DNA of 39,421 nt from Myxococcales bacterium. Lineage in GTDB: Bacteria > Myxococcota_A > UBA796 > GCA-2862545. Position 1 is the first letter of the stretch, and every line of letters begins with the position of its first letter. The stretch lies in assembly GCA_019634415.1 (NCBI GenBank), contig JAHQVJ010000110.1:1-39421 (forward strand), written 5' to 3'. The position numbers were made by a program, and so were the translations under genes. The notes beneath the pieces are model-generated. The model was not told where the DNA came from. It worked only from the letters and a program-made list of their open reading frames with translations, and searched no databases. Below are positions 21,601-26,726 of the stretch, piece by piece.

Positions 21601-23588
21601 TCGTCGCGGCACGGGGTCGGCTGATGGCAGAGCTGCCCGAGGGCGGCGCCATGATGGCCCTCGAGGCCACCGAGGACGAGGTGGAGCCGCTGGTTCGGGC
21701 CGATCCCGAGCGCGTCTCCATCGCCGCCATCAACGGGCCTCAGGCCCTGGTGATCTCCGGACACGAGGCCTCGGTGGACGCCATCGGAGCGCGCTTCGCC
21801 GCCGAGGGCCGCCGCGTGCGCCGACTCACGGTGAGCCACGCCTTCCACTCCCCGCTGATGGCTCCCATGCTGGACGCCTTCGAACAGCTCGTGTCCACCC
21901 TGACCTTCCAGGCCCCCGACGTCGCCGTGGTGAGCAACGTCACCGGCGAGCTGCTCGATGCCGCCACCCTGGCGGATCCGAGCTACTGGACGCGGCACGT
22001 GCGCCAAGCCGTGCGCTTCGCCGACGGGATGACGACCCTGTCGAAGGCGGGCGTGGGCACCTACCTCGAGGTCGGTCCCCACGGCGTGCTCTGCGGGATG
22101 GGCCACACCAACGTGGACGACGCCACCTTCGTGCCCAGCCTGCGGCGCGACCGGGACGAGGCCCTGACCTACGCCGAGGCCCTGGGGCGGATCCACGCTG
22201 CGGGCCACCCCCTCGACTGGGACGCCGTCTTCGCCTCGGACGGATCGACACGGGTGGCCCTGCCCACCTACGCCTGGCAGCACCAGCGCTACTGGCACAC
22301 GCCGCAGATGACGCCGGAGGGCCTGGGCACCGTCGCACCGCAGCTGGACGACCTCGTGCAGGCCCTGCAGCACAGCACCGCCCTCGGCCCCGTGCAGTCG
22401 CTGCTCGTGCAGGCCCTGGGCATGATGGGCGACCCCGAGCGGCCCGCCCGACCCGACGCCTCCAACCGCGCGGAGCCCGCTCCGCCGGACCTGGGCACGG
22501 TGCTGGCACACACCTCGGCCGCTCGACGCCACGAGGTGGTGATGGGCCACCTGTGGACCGTCGTGGGCGCGGTGCTGGGGGGCACACCCGAGTCGTTCTC
22601 CACGGACCGCCCCCTGTCGCACCTGGGACTCGACTCGCTGGTGGCCATCGAGCTGCAGAAGCGACTGACGACCCTGGGCTGCCGCCTGCCCTTGGCCGAG
22701 CTGCTGCGTGGCCCCACCCTCGACGAGCTCGCGGAGCTGGTGGTGCGCGAGCTGCAGCCCAACGCACCCTCCGGCACCCTGCGCGCCGTGCGCCCCGACG
22801 CAGGCTGGGTGGTGATCCCCGAGCCTCGCCCCGACGCCTCCCTGCGCCTGTTCTGCTTCCCCTACGGCGGCGGCGGCCCCGTGATGTTCAGCGGCTGGGA
22901 GCAGCGCCTGCCCCCCGAGGTGGAGCTGTGCCTGGTGCAGCTGCCGGGGCGCGGGGCGCGGCTCGGCGAGCCTCTGCTGGAGCGCATGGAGGACGTGGTG
23001 GCGAGTGCGGCCGAGGCCATCGCGCCCTACCTCGACCGACCCTTCGCGGTGTTCGGCCACTGCGTGGGGGCGCTGCAGGCCTTCGAGGTGGTCCACCGCT
23101 TGAAGCGCGACGTGGGCAAGGTGCCCTTCCACCTGTTCGCATCGGGCGCCGTCTCCCCCAGCGACCACCACGCGCGGTTCGCCGTGGACCAGGCCCGCGC
23201 CATCAGCCCCGACGGCTCCACGCCCCTGCACGCGCTGGGCGACGACGAGCGACTGCAGATGCTCGAGGAGATCGACTACCCCGGCGGCGAGGCCATGGAG
23301 AATCCAGAGCTGCGCGGGATCTTCCTGGACGTGCTGCGCGCCGACGCCACGGTGGACGGCACCTATCTGTACACCGGCTACCCACCGCTGGACGTGCCCA
23401 TCACCGCCGTGGGCGGTCGGGTGGATCCTGCGGTGCGCTACGACCACCTCGACGCCTGGGGTCGCGAGACCACTGCTGGCCACCAAGTCGTGACCACCCG
23501 AGGCGATCACTACTTCATCCACCGGGACGACCACCCCTGGTGGGACATCTTCGACCGGGTCTTCGCCGATGCCCTCGTCCACTCCTGA
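9681..23588 (+). CDS. trimodular type I polyketide synthase with Cys-type thioesterase
   Basis: The predicted protein has 4635 residues, a complete assembly line on one chain. Domains in order: ACP (~10-85), KS1 (~108-530), AT1 (~876-1170), KR1 (~1230-1640), ACP2 (~1717-1792), KS2 (~1810-2230), AT2 (~2335-2650), KR2 (~2720-3140), ACP3 (~3222-3300), KS3 (~3328-3750), AT3 (~3858-4175), ACP4 (~4285-4355), TE (~4384-4635). All four ACPs keep the Ser for phosphopantetheine. No DH, ER or MT domain was found between the AT and KR domains. No loading AT or acyl ligase is attached, so the starter must be placed on the first ACP in trans. Co-linear logic predicts a 3-oxo-5,7-dihydroxyacyl chain. GGAG at 9675-9678 lies only 2 nt before the ATG, suggesting coupling to the upstream kinase/phosphatase gene. 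The product is unknown and the cluster lacks obvious tailoring enzymes apart from the overlapping GNAT. Confidence 0.95.
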   Translation: MADQSSELSTLDISLFVDLLRQLVGEALDLEPTAVPLHRRFRELGVDSMRATALAESLAERLERPVPATAVWQHPTIALLARHLGSTATEPTTPAFGGGTDDVPSGDEPIAIVGIGCRLPGGLDGPEALWHALQSGHDAIGEVPPERWHIDDWLDDDPAASGRMSTRWGGFVPDVDAFDARFFGISPREAAQMDPQQRLALQTAWRALQDASIVPGTLHGTRTGVFFGAMWQGYARVAGNSAEAIAEHSATGWDISIIPARLSYRLGLVGPAMTVNTACSSSLVAVHLALNSLRRGESTLALAGGVNLMVAPHSTVMMTKFGAMNPKGQCRAFDADANGYVRGEGCGVVVLRRLRDAIAAGDRIYGVIRGSAVNNDGFSNGLTAPNPDAQADVYRRAWAAAGVPPRDVAYVETHGPGTVLGDPIEATSLAEVFAPDREHPLQIGSIKTNLGHLEAAAGIAGLIKASLALHRGSLPRNLHFDTPNPRIDWVRNKLAVVDGTTEWPNSEVRYAGVSSFGFGGTNAHVALQEPPGRARCGLGLAGSDPAELAQLAHTLMAWIRGVSEPLAWRTLAGTYGRGTTRAAVWASTGAELLSALRTAAADPTDAGAENARVSWWLPAPDDRSLQPVAELLTTNPRFRATLLRCDAALAPVIGTSVRTVLASGSAEGLQLRAAWFAAQVALAELWWSWDVSPTQITGVGSGAVAAAVLRGELTVEQGARALTAAPREEGAPSPHALALAPCGRVDVEEQAKALWLRGCELRWESVDPDAVLAEPKLAAPLPVVPLLLSAKTEPALREQARQLASHLTSATPSPRTADLASSLARDRTHHEVRLTWPVPTNTPAAEVAAGLAKLAEHGEPPPRGQVRTIGASRGQVAVLFTGQGSQRAQMGSGLARTFEVFAEHLRATAAAFDDALPHPLWTVLTAEAGSAPAKLLHRTDLTQPALFAVEVALFRLWEHHGLRADLLCGHSIGEIVAAHVGGVLSLADAARLVVARGQGMAALPEGGAMVAIGAPESEVVPLLAEHGTALSLAAVNGPSSVVISGDEAAADAVAEHFSTRGARVRRLRVSHAFHSERMTPMLADFRAVVADLTFQAPRIPIVGNVHGRLATSEQLADPEYWVQHVRQTVRFADGMGALAAAGATTFVECGPHGVLAAMGAGCVDESALFAPSLHRERDEVLTYVSALCDVHAAGHALDLEALFHPTQASRVWLPPYAFARTRHWLQGPRGTGTSTWRSGPDPAASWSYHLQWQPIEAATAGSPTRTEVIHPQDAHATEIARTVAAALTAAGHTATLRAVDVFDQDAIDRVAEALDADRVLTLLSLDAEPVLDGASVTRGAAATLRLLQALPPTVPVWIGTHRGAVATADDTVDPGAAMAWGLARSLRHERPEQTVGLVDLPRAVDEPLAARLVAALDSGEDECALRADGTYAPRLVRTAPQTVSSPSLDGTVLITGGTGALGSALARQLVTEGVRHLVLLSRRGGEAEGAEALRRTLLEAGADSVSVAACDVVDRGSLAALIGGIDPERPLVAVFHAAGIVQDAPLQSLTPMSLERVARAKVRGAVHLAALTAHLDLAAFVLFSSTSGVFGQAGQGNYAAANAALDALASQWRAEGRRATAIAWGPLTVGMAKGMGERFTRLGLRPLTPERALPAWRASAASRRATQVVADIDWSRFLQTTGPRRTFDAVTDVQQAPATPQAPWRAALEGLAEAPLQDALTQRVASSLAEVLGYDEASAVQLDRGFADQGMDSLMAVELRRRLQHGLDLPLSATVVFDHPTPARLGLHLAQRLSDSAPRSADTHRTRRADEPVAIVGIGLRAPGGADDLEGLWAVLSEGRDTVRGVPGERWDAAAVYDPDPDVVGRTYVRHASFLDDVDQFDAGFFGIPPLEAQHMDPQQRLLLETSWEALEHAGIVPGSLTDTETGVFVGIVPSNYGADAARGGPFALQGADSAFAAGRLAYHLGLQGPAMSVNTDCSSSLVALHLACQALRNGECGLAMASGVSVWPDPDTFVLLSRTRALAPDGRSKTFSDEADGFGRGEGCVVLTLQLLGDAEAQGRPILGLVRGTAINHDGASSGITAPNGSSQQKVLRAALAAAGLQGSDVDYVECHGTGTALGDPIEVGAVAAVYGPDRAEPVRLGAVKTHLGHLEAAAGLAGVATVLASLAHEQLPASQHTRPRNRHIDWAALPVAVVDEVTQWPRSERPRLAGVSSFGLSGTNAHAILEEPPVTETAKGTPPRTALPLVLSGRNAAALRAQAARLSDFLSQRTPPLRDVTAALARDRTHHPTRLGWAIPADTTPREVSQALHAYADGGPAPADASVGVVERLRGKTAVLFTGGGSQRPGMGLGLYTAFEAYAASFDETLEIMQGQLPFDLRQLIEAPVGSPESTRLDALDASLPALFAVEVALFRLWEHHGLQPDVVMGHSNGEIVAAHVAGLLDLADATRLVVERSRRMAALPATGSMVALEASESEVLPLVDAHPDVAIAAINGPSSVVISGESAATEAITATVKQWGRRTSRLEVSHASHSPLMQPMLEDFETVVRSLTFREPHLAIVGNVHGRLATREELSDPGYWVRHVRHGVRFLDGMRALAAAGATTFVECGPRGILSAAGAGCIDEDATFIASLNRDRDEELAFTDALCRAHVAGRPVDLGAWFERLEPRRISVPTTVFQRSSHWLDDDAQKPPPADAAFWEALQSGRLDALGLDDAQRTQLATLAPALTAWHHRSDARRRVADWRYEVRWNALGDRPVRRLRGTWWLLTTGDGSLDPVAERLRAALSHAGAEVALHAVTGDSLDLATLPSPAGVVSLLSLCTTPHPEHPSIPRGLATTLKLLKASHTADAPVWMLTRGAVSVTDADPVRDPAAAMIWGLARAFGLEAPSRYGGVIDLPDHVDEAAAERVARAVAGLDHEDQLAVRAQGIHARRLAAASIEASEPVQVQGTVLVTGGTGPVASAVCHWLVDRGAEHIVLAGRQGTADATGAELTAALQTRGARLVLAPCDVSDEGAIATLVAELRDADTPVTAVLHLAGNAPLQPLDQLTVADLARSTASKVGGAKALHAAFSDPAHAPRTFLLFSSAAATWGGAELGAYSASNAYLDALAQHRHAAGLPALAVAWGPFEEGLGHGVSSERSSALGLHPMPAHQALSALDQAALQRSDLLVAQVDWARFAPLFASSRRRPFLDTIPAARESVTDASEISGPELAPWVESLRHVAVEQRRRALQDHICQQSAHLVGLDAFDATTGFLDQGIDSLMAIELRRRLQEAVGTKLPATLVYDFPTPARLAARLADLLAVSFGEATLVLTPLAPARQAGPGIAEAGSEPIAVVGVGLRMPGGVTSLDALWTLLDDGRDTLCTVPEDRWSNDEFYDADPDAVGRTYIRKASFLEEASAFDAAFFGIGPLEAQLMDPQQRLLLEGAWEALESAGIAADRLRNTETGVYTGIVLGHFGESAAAGGPLVLQGADSAFAAGRIAYHLGLQGPTMSVNTDCSSSLVALHLACQALRLRECDLALAAGVSVLASPEATILLSRTRALAPDGRSKTFSADADGFGRGEGCIVLAVQRLSDALEQDRPILGVVRGSAINHDGASASITAPNGTSQKKVLRAALAAAGLSPTDVDYVECHGTGTELGDPIEVQAVASVYGRDRRPEEPVAVGSIKPNVGHLEAAAGLAGVVKVLAAFRHETVPATPFTHPRNPHIAWDDLPVRVVDAPRPWPRQPDRPRRAGVSAFGLSGTNAHLILETPPERPPGAPAAVSAPAFPLLISAREPAAVRAQAGRLAALLREERTEPSPARIARALATERSHHTHRLAWPIPAEIDPQELADRLSRFAQEGVLPPMALLTETASPPPPLAVLFTGQGSQRRGMGTGLLGHDVYRRALTHTATAFEGLTEVPVRSVIEAAEGTPRSALLHRTDLTQPALFAVEVALYRLWEAHGLRPDFLMGHSIGELVAVHVSGALPLRDAARLVAARGRLMAELPEGGAMMALEATEDEVEPLVRADPERVSIAAINGPQALVISGHEASVDAIGARFAAEGRRVRRLTVSHAFHSPLMAPMLDAFEQLVSTLTFQAPDVAVVSNVTGELLDAATLADPSYWTRHVRQAVRFADGMTTLSKAGVGTYLEVGPHGVLCGMGHTNVDDATFVPSLRRDRDEALTYAEALGRIHAAGHPLDWDAVFASDGSTRVALPTYAWQHQRYWHTPQMTPEGLGTVAPQLDDLVQALQHSTALGPVQSLLVQALGMMGDPERPARPDASNRAEPAPPDLGTVLAHTSAARRHEVVMGHLWTVVGAVLGGTPESFSTDRPLSHLGLDSLVAIELQKRLTTLGCRLPLAELLRGPTLDELAELVVRELQPNAPSGTLRAVRPDAGWVVIPEPRPDASLRLFCFPYGGGGPVMFSGWEQRLPPEVELCLVQLPGRGARLGEPLLERMEDVVASAAEAIAPYLDRPFAVFGHCVGALQAFEVVHRLKRDVGKVPFHLFASGAVSPSDHHARFAVDQARAISPDGSTPLHALGDDERLQMLEEIDYPGGEAMENPELRGIFLDVLRADATVDGTYLYTGYPPLDVPITAVGGRVDPAVRYDHLDAWGRETTAGHQVVTTRGDHYFIHRDDHPWWDIFDRVFADALVHS
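9708..9965 (+). other. PKS loading ACP (starter carrier)
   Basis: Residues ~10-95 of the PKS form a lone acyl carrier protein with GVDSM; Ser48 is the phosphopantetheine site. It stands directly before KS1 with no adenylation, CoA-ligase or AT domain. The starter acyl group must therefore be delivered by a separate enzyme (inference). No candidate ligase is in the window; the downstream GNAT is the only acyltransferase close by. Confidence 0.85.
10002..15056 (+). other. PKS module 1: KS-AT(malonyl)-KR(B-type)-ACP
   Basis: KS1 has the usual TACSSSL with Cys279. The first His lies in ETHGPGT (His414), where the family norm is HGTGT, and the second in NLGHLEAAAG (His452). AT1 has GHSIGE (Ser971) and HAFH (1071-1074), the malonyl-CoA signature. 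KR1 has TGGTGALG at 1455 and catalytic Tyr1598/Asn1602. It keeps the Asp of the B-type LDD motif (HAAGIVQD) and has Phe1590 where A-type KRs have Trp, so a D-configured hydroxyl is predicted. ACP2 carries GMDSL with Ser1753. Confidence 0.85.
15105..19580 (+). other. PKS module 2: KS-AT(atypical)-KR(A-type)-ACP
   Basis: KS2 has NTDCSSSL (Asp1977-Cys1978), ECHGTGT (Cys2112-His2113) and His2151 in HLGHLEAA. AT2 is atypical: FTGGGSQ instead of FTGQGSQ (Gly2342), GHSNGE (Ser2430-Asn2431) instead of GHSIGE or GHSQGE, and HASH (2529-2532) instead of HAFH or YASH. Its extender unit is therefore not assignable by the usual rules. KR2 has TGGTGPVAS at 2952 (Ala for the third Gly) and Tyr3097/Asn3101. 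It has Trp3089 eight residues before Tyr and no LDD Asp, the A-type signature. ACP3 carries GIDSL with Ser3259. Confidence 0.83.
19659..22745 (+). other. PKS module 3: KS-AT(malonyl)-ACP, no reduction
   Basis: KS3 closely resembles KS2: NTDCSSSL (Asp3495-Cys3496), ECHGTGT (Cys3630-His3631) and His3671 in NVGHLEAA. AT3 has GHSIGE (Ser3953) and HAFH from His4053, the malonyl-CoA signature. No reductive domain lies between AT3 and ACP4, so the last beta-carbon should stay a ketone. ACP4 carries GLDSL with Ser4319. A linker of about 110 residues, rich in Leu, Gln and Pro, lies between AT3 and ACP4. Confidence 0.85.
22830..23585 (+). other. PKS C-terminal thioesterase with cysteine nucleophile
   Basis: Residues ~4384-4635 form an alpha/beta-hydrolase thioesterase that looks like the GrsT/type II family (FCFPYGGGG near the N-terminus, LPGRGARL). 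The nucleophile elbow reads FGHCVGAL, with Cys4461 where GHSMG is usual. Likely triad partners are Asp4582 (GGRVDP) and His4610 (RGDHYF). The domain is fused in frame to ACP4 rather than free-standing. It should release the chain by hydrolysis or lactonisation. Confidence 0.85.
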
Positions 23589-24282
23589 GCTCGACCGGAT
23601 CCCCGACAAGACGCTGAAGGCCCTGGCCCGCAGCTTCTTCGCCCAGGGCCGCACCTACGGGTTCCGATTCGACGACTACGTGCGCTTCGTCAACGTGCTG
23701 CTCGACGTGGCCATGAGCCACGCCACGCACCGCGAGTCCAACCTGGGTGACGAGGAGAGCGCCGTGCAGGGCTTGCCGCTCGCCGGAGAGCGCGTGTCGA
23801 TCCGGGCGCCCCAGAAGGCCGATCGTGCCCAGATCCATGCCTGGGTGTCCGATCGGGTGGGTCGCTGGTTCCTGCTGTCGCGGGCGACGGGGCAGCACCA
23901 GACCCTGGACCAGCTGATGGACGACGCCGGCAGCCACTTCGGAGTGGTGGAGCACGGGGGCGAGCCGGTGGGCATCGTGGCCTTCCTGCGGCGCGAGGGC
24001 GACAAGGCCGAGCTGCGCAAGCTCATCGGGGCGCCCGGTATGCGGGGCCGCGGCCTGGCGCTGGACGCGACCCGCCTGTGGGTGCGCTACGGCCGCGACG
24101 TGCTGGGCTTGCGCAAGATCTACCTGCACACGGTGTCGAGCAACGAGCGCAACGTCCGCCTCAACCAGCAGCTGGGCTTCCGGGTGGAGGGCCTGCTGAA
24201 GACCGAGGTCCAGGTGGACGGCACACCGCACGACGTGCTGCGCATGGCCCTGGTGACCCCAGCCCCCACGGGCCGGCGCTAA
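23569..24282 (+). CDS. GNAT-family N-acetyltransferase overlapping the PKS gene
   Basis: The predicted protein has 237 residues. Residues ~75-230 form a RimJ/RimL-type GNAT fold with the acetyl-CoA loop GMRGRGLA at 157-164 and the typical SNERNVRLNQQLGF stretch at 191-204. The first ~60 residues form a helical extension not usual for short GNATs. The ATG lies inside the 3' end of the PKS gene, so the two share 20 nt in different frames and are almost certainly translated from one mRNA. It may acylate the starter, the product or the synthase itself; substrate cannot be told from sequence. The family transfers acyl groups from CoA to amines, including N-terminal residues and small molecules. 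Confidence 0.88.
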   Translation: MPSSTPELDRIPDKTLKALARSFFAQGRTYGFRFDDYVRFVNVLLDVAMSHATHRESNLGDEESAVQGLPLAGERVSIRAPQKADRAQIHAWVSDRVGRWFLLSRATGQHQTLDQLMDDAGSHFGVVEHGGEPVGIVAFLRREGDKAELRKLIGAPGMRGRGLALDATRLWVRYGRDVLGLRKIYLHTVSSNERNVRLNQQLGFRVEGLLKTEVQVDGTPHDVLRMALVTPAPTGRR

Positions 24283-24308
24283 AGCCCGTGGACAGTGGTT
24301 GTCCACGG
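24266..24308 (+). terminator. two mutually exclusive hairpins at the end of the PKS operon
   Basis: CCGTGGACA (24286-24294) and TGTCCACGG (24300-24308) form a perfect 9-bp stem with a 5-nt loop just after the GNAT stop at 24282. A second perfect stem, CCACGGGC (24266-24273) with GCCCGTGG (24284-24291), spans the stop codon and uses some of the same bases, so only one can form. There is no T-run, but GC-rich genomes often lack one. The region from here to 24491 shows no other gene. Confidence 0.5.
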
Positions 24309-24491
24309 CCCCCTTCTCGGGGCTCCCGGGCGACTCACTCCTCACCACCGCCCGTTCCCGATGTCTGCTCCACCCACGTCCACCGTCTGGTCGAACGGCT
24401 ACTGACGGGGTGACCGTTCACCGTGACGGAGCGGCCGTGGACGCCATCGGAGCTGTCGAGGGTGCGCTGGCTCGAGCGTCGACGGTAGCGG

Positions 24492-25100
24492 TCACCCACC
24501 TGGCAGCGAGCTCTGCACGACGCTGCCCGTGAGCTGGATGGCTGGGTAGTGTGGGCTCGCGGAGTCGAAGCCTCCGCCCCCTTTGTCCCACGTCCCTGGG
24601 TACAGCTGCGACCAGATGGCGTCGCTTCCGTAGATGGAGCCGATGACGAGGGCCGCGCCCTTCGCGCTGTCGGGTGTCCAGGCCCACCAGCGCGACTCCG
24701 CATTCAGCTCGCTCGTGAGCCTAGCGGCGTTGTCATAGGCATAGACTGTGAAGGCGTCGGCATCCTTGTTGTGGGGCGCGGGGCTACACCCTGCCTTGGT
24801 GCTCGCCGCCGACCACTGGTAGGTGGCGTCGAACTGCCAAGACAGCGAGAAGGTGCAAGTGGGGCAGCTCAACGATGCGGCCACGGGGGTGACCTCCCAT
24901 CGAGCCAAGCAGCTCTCCGAGTCCCCTGTGATGGAGAATCGGAAGCCAGTCCCGGTGAAGACAATGGGGGGATCGCCAGTGTCGGCGGTGGATCTGGTGG
25001 GGGCGGTGGCGTCCGTCCTCGGTGTGAGAGAGGTGTCGGAGCCCACCGTGCTGCCAGTCAGGCAGCCCGAGAACAGGACGGTACACATCGTCGAACGCAC
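24492..25100 (-). CDS. putative lipoprotein with Thr-rich linker
   Basis: The predicted protein has 202 residues from GTG 25100. GGAGG lies 4 nt upstream of that GTG; ATG 25088 is a second choice. A very short signal (RSTMCTVLFSGC) ends in a lipobox-like LFSGC with Cys13 as the probable lipidated residue. A linker rich in Thr, Ser and Asp follows, including TADTGDPP, then a domain of about 150 residues with a CPTC pair and several further Cys, Trp and Tyr residues. No family was recognised. The architecture is typical of envelope lipoproteins in Myxococcota. The gene stands alone on the minus strand, convergent with the PKS operon and downstream of the WYL regulator. Confidence 0.72.
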   Translation of the reverse strand: MRSTMCTVLFSGCLTGSTVGSDTSLTPRTDATAPTRSTADTGDPPIVFTGTGFRFSITGDSESCLARWEVTPVAASLSCPTCTFSLSWQFDATYQWSAASTKAGCSPAPHNKDADAFTVYAYDNAARLTSELNAESRWWAWTPDSAKGAALVIGSIYGSDAIWSQLYPGTWDKGGGGFDSASPHYPAIQLTGSVVQSSLPGG

Positions 25101-25260
25101 GGGTCCTCCCTGCACGCCATTGTCTACAAGGCTGTGGGCGGCGATGCGTACCCGCGTAACCTTCTCGGATTGAGGTCTCGCAGCGACGAACGCACCCCGA
25201 GATCACGTGCAGCCTCGCTGCAGTGGATCGGGAGCAGCTACTGGTCTACGTCGTCGCCAT

Positions 25261-26214
25261 CTAGGGGGTAGCGCTCGCCGCCTCCAGCCGCCCAGCGAGG
25301 CGCGCGAACGCCTCCCTCAAGCCCGCTGGCTCCACCCGATCCAGCTCCCAGTCCAGGAACGCCAGCCAGCGCGCCATCGCATCCAGATCGTCGGCGCCGG
25401 TCTCGAGCCAGCAGAATCCAGGCTCCGCGGGCTCCACCCAGCCGTAGGCACCGATCTCCGCCCGCACCACGCCTGTCGGTGCAGCCACCCGCATGCGAGC
25501 CTGGTAGCGGTAGACCCTCGCCCCCAGCCGCTCCGACACGTACCGAGCGACGTCGGGATCGGGCAGCTCCCGGGGCGTGAAGCGCGGCCCCCGCTGCACC
25601 CGGCCCTCGATCCGATCGAGGCGGAACGTGCGCCAGTCCGCACGCACCAGATCCCACGCCAGCAGGAACCAGCGGGTGTGGGTGTGCACCAGCCGATAGG
25701 GCTCGAGCCTACGCTGGCTGCGGCGTCCGTCAGCGGCCACATAGGCGAAGCGCGCCGTCACCTCGTCGCGACAGGCACGGGCCAGCGCCGCCAGCACGTC
25801 CCCGTCGATGGCCTGCTGCGCACCCCGTAGCTCCACGCTCACCGACTCGAGGGCACCCAGTCGCGACCGCACCCCGGCAGGCAGCACCGCCTCGAGCTTC
25901 GCGATGGCCCGCACCGCCGAGGCCCGCACCTCCACCGGCCCCGTCGCCGCCGCCCGCAAGCCCACGGCCACAGCCAGCGCCTCGTCGTCGTCGAGGGGCA
26001 GCGGCGGCAGGTGGGCGCCGGCGCCCAGCGTGTAGCCCCCGCCAGGGCCGCTGGAGGCGTGCACGGGGTAGCCCAGATCGCGCAGGCGCTGCACGTCCCG
26101 GCGCACACACCGCGTCGTCACGCCGAGGGTGTCGGCCAGCTCGTCCCCTCGCCAGAACCGCCGCTCGTGGAGTAGCGCGAGCAAGGTGAGCACCCGGTGC
26201 ACGGTGTCGGCCAC
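25261..26214 (-). CDS. WYL-domain transcriptional regulator (YafY-like)
   Basis: The predicted protein has 317 residues. A winged HTH of the DeoR/HTH_11 type occupies residues ~3-60 (VLTLLALLHERRFWRGDELA then TTRCVRRDVQRLRDLGYPV). The YafY/PafC-like middle and WYL region follow, including RRLEPYRLVHTHTRWFLLAW and DWRTFRLDRIEG at ~165-200, and a C-terminal WCX-like extension. Proteins of this family bind DNA and sense ligands, often nucleic acid or small molecules, through the WYL domain. The start is GTG 26214 with GGAGG at 26223-26219. It is divergent from the GFA-family gene, with about 80 bp between them, so it may control that pair and itself (inference). Confidence 0.92.
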   Translation of the reverse strand: MADTVHRVLTLLALLHERRFWRGDELADTLGVTTRCVRRDVQRLRDLGYPVHASSGPGGGYTLGAGAHLPPLPLDDDEALAVAVGLRAAATGPVEVRASAVRAIAKLEAVLPAGVRSRLGALESVSVELRGAQQAIDGDVLAALARACRDEVTARFAYVAADGRRSQRRLEPYRLVHTHTRWFLLAWDLVRADWRTFRLDRIEGRVQRGPRFTPRELPDPDVARYVSERLGARVYRYQARMRVAAPTGVVRAEIGAYGWVEPAEPGFCWLETGADDLDAMARWLAFLDWELDRVEPAGLREAFARLAGRLEAASATP

Positions 26215-26293
26215 GACGCCTCCGGCTCAGCAGATCGAGGAACGATTCGGTCCGCGATTCTTCCTATCTTCGACGTCCAGCTCGGAGGTCGAC
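26215..26293. promoter_or_regulatory. divergent promoter region, WYL regulator / GFA gene
   Basis: This 79-bp gap separates the divergent starts at 26214 (-) and 26294 (+). It holds GGAGG for each gene and an imperfect dyad (AGGAA near 26240, TTCCT near 26263). TATCTT at 26265-26270 is a weak -10 candidate for the + gene. The operator assignment rests only on position. Confidence 0.4.
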
Positions 26294-26719
26294 GTGCAGA
26301 GCACAGAGTGGACACCAGGAAGCTGCGCATGCGGCGCAGTCCGATTCAGGGTCAAGATGGACCTGGCAAAGGGCACCGTGCGCTGCAACTGCCGAGGATG
26401 CACGAAGCGGGGCTGGTGGATGGCTCGCACGGGCCCCGACGCCGTGGAGATCCTCGCAGGGGAGGACCACGTGTCCGAAGCCCCCGCGAACCCCTATTTC
26501 CAGCGTCGCACCTGCTCGGCGTGCCACGTCACCTTGTTCGGAACCGTTCGAGCCCCGGAGGCTGGGGGACCCGGCACCAACGTGAACGTGCGCCTGCTCG
26601 ACGACGTGACCCTCGAGGGCGTGTCCGTCACCTGGCTCGACGGCCTGTCCGATACATGGGAAGTGCTCGGCACCGTGCCGCACGTCCCTGTCGATCCGAG
26701 GCCTCGTCGATCGTCGTAG
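26294..26719 (+). CDS. GFA/CENP-V-type zinc-binding protein
   Basis: The predicted protein has 141 residues. The cysteine pattern is that of the GFA family (named for glutathione-dependent formaldehyde-activating enzyme): CAC at 11-13, CNCRGC at 31-36 and RRTCSACHVTLFG at 72-84, binding two zinc ions. Most members are small cytoplasmic proteins of uncertain substrate; a formaldehyde role should not be assumed. GTG 26294 is chosen because GGAGG at 26284-26288 sits 5 nt upstream and the first family Cys follows soon after. It is followed 7 nt later by the TfoX-N gene, so the two likely form an operon facing the WYL regulator. Confidence 0.85.
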   Translation: MQSTEWTPGSCACGAVRFRVKMDLAKGTVRCNCRGCTKRGWWMARTGPDAVEILAGEDHVSEAPANPYFQRRTCSACHVTLFGTVRAPEAGGPGTNVNVRLLDDVTLEGVSVTWLDGLSDTWEVLGTVPHVPVDPRPRRSS

Positions 26720-26726
26720 GAGCAGG

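Noticed and set aside
22830..23585. Separate type II thioesterase gene
   Set aside because: The reading frame is continuous with ACP4 and I saw no internal start with an RBS; it is a fused domain.
14513..23617. Open + frame of about 3000 codons inside the PKS gene
   Set aside because: It is an Arg/Gly/Pro-rich shifted frame of the PKS with no domain; the overlapping frame has all PKS motifs.
21183..23654. Antisense frame of about 820 codons over the PKS end
   Set aside because: Same reason: no recognisable domain, and the sense frame is certain.
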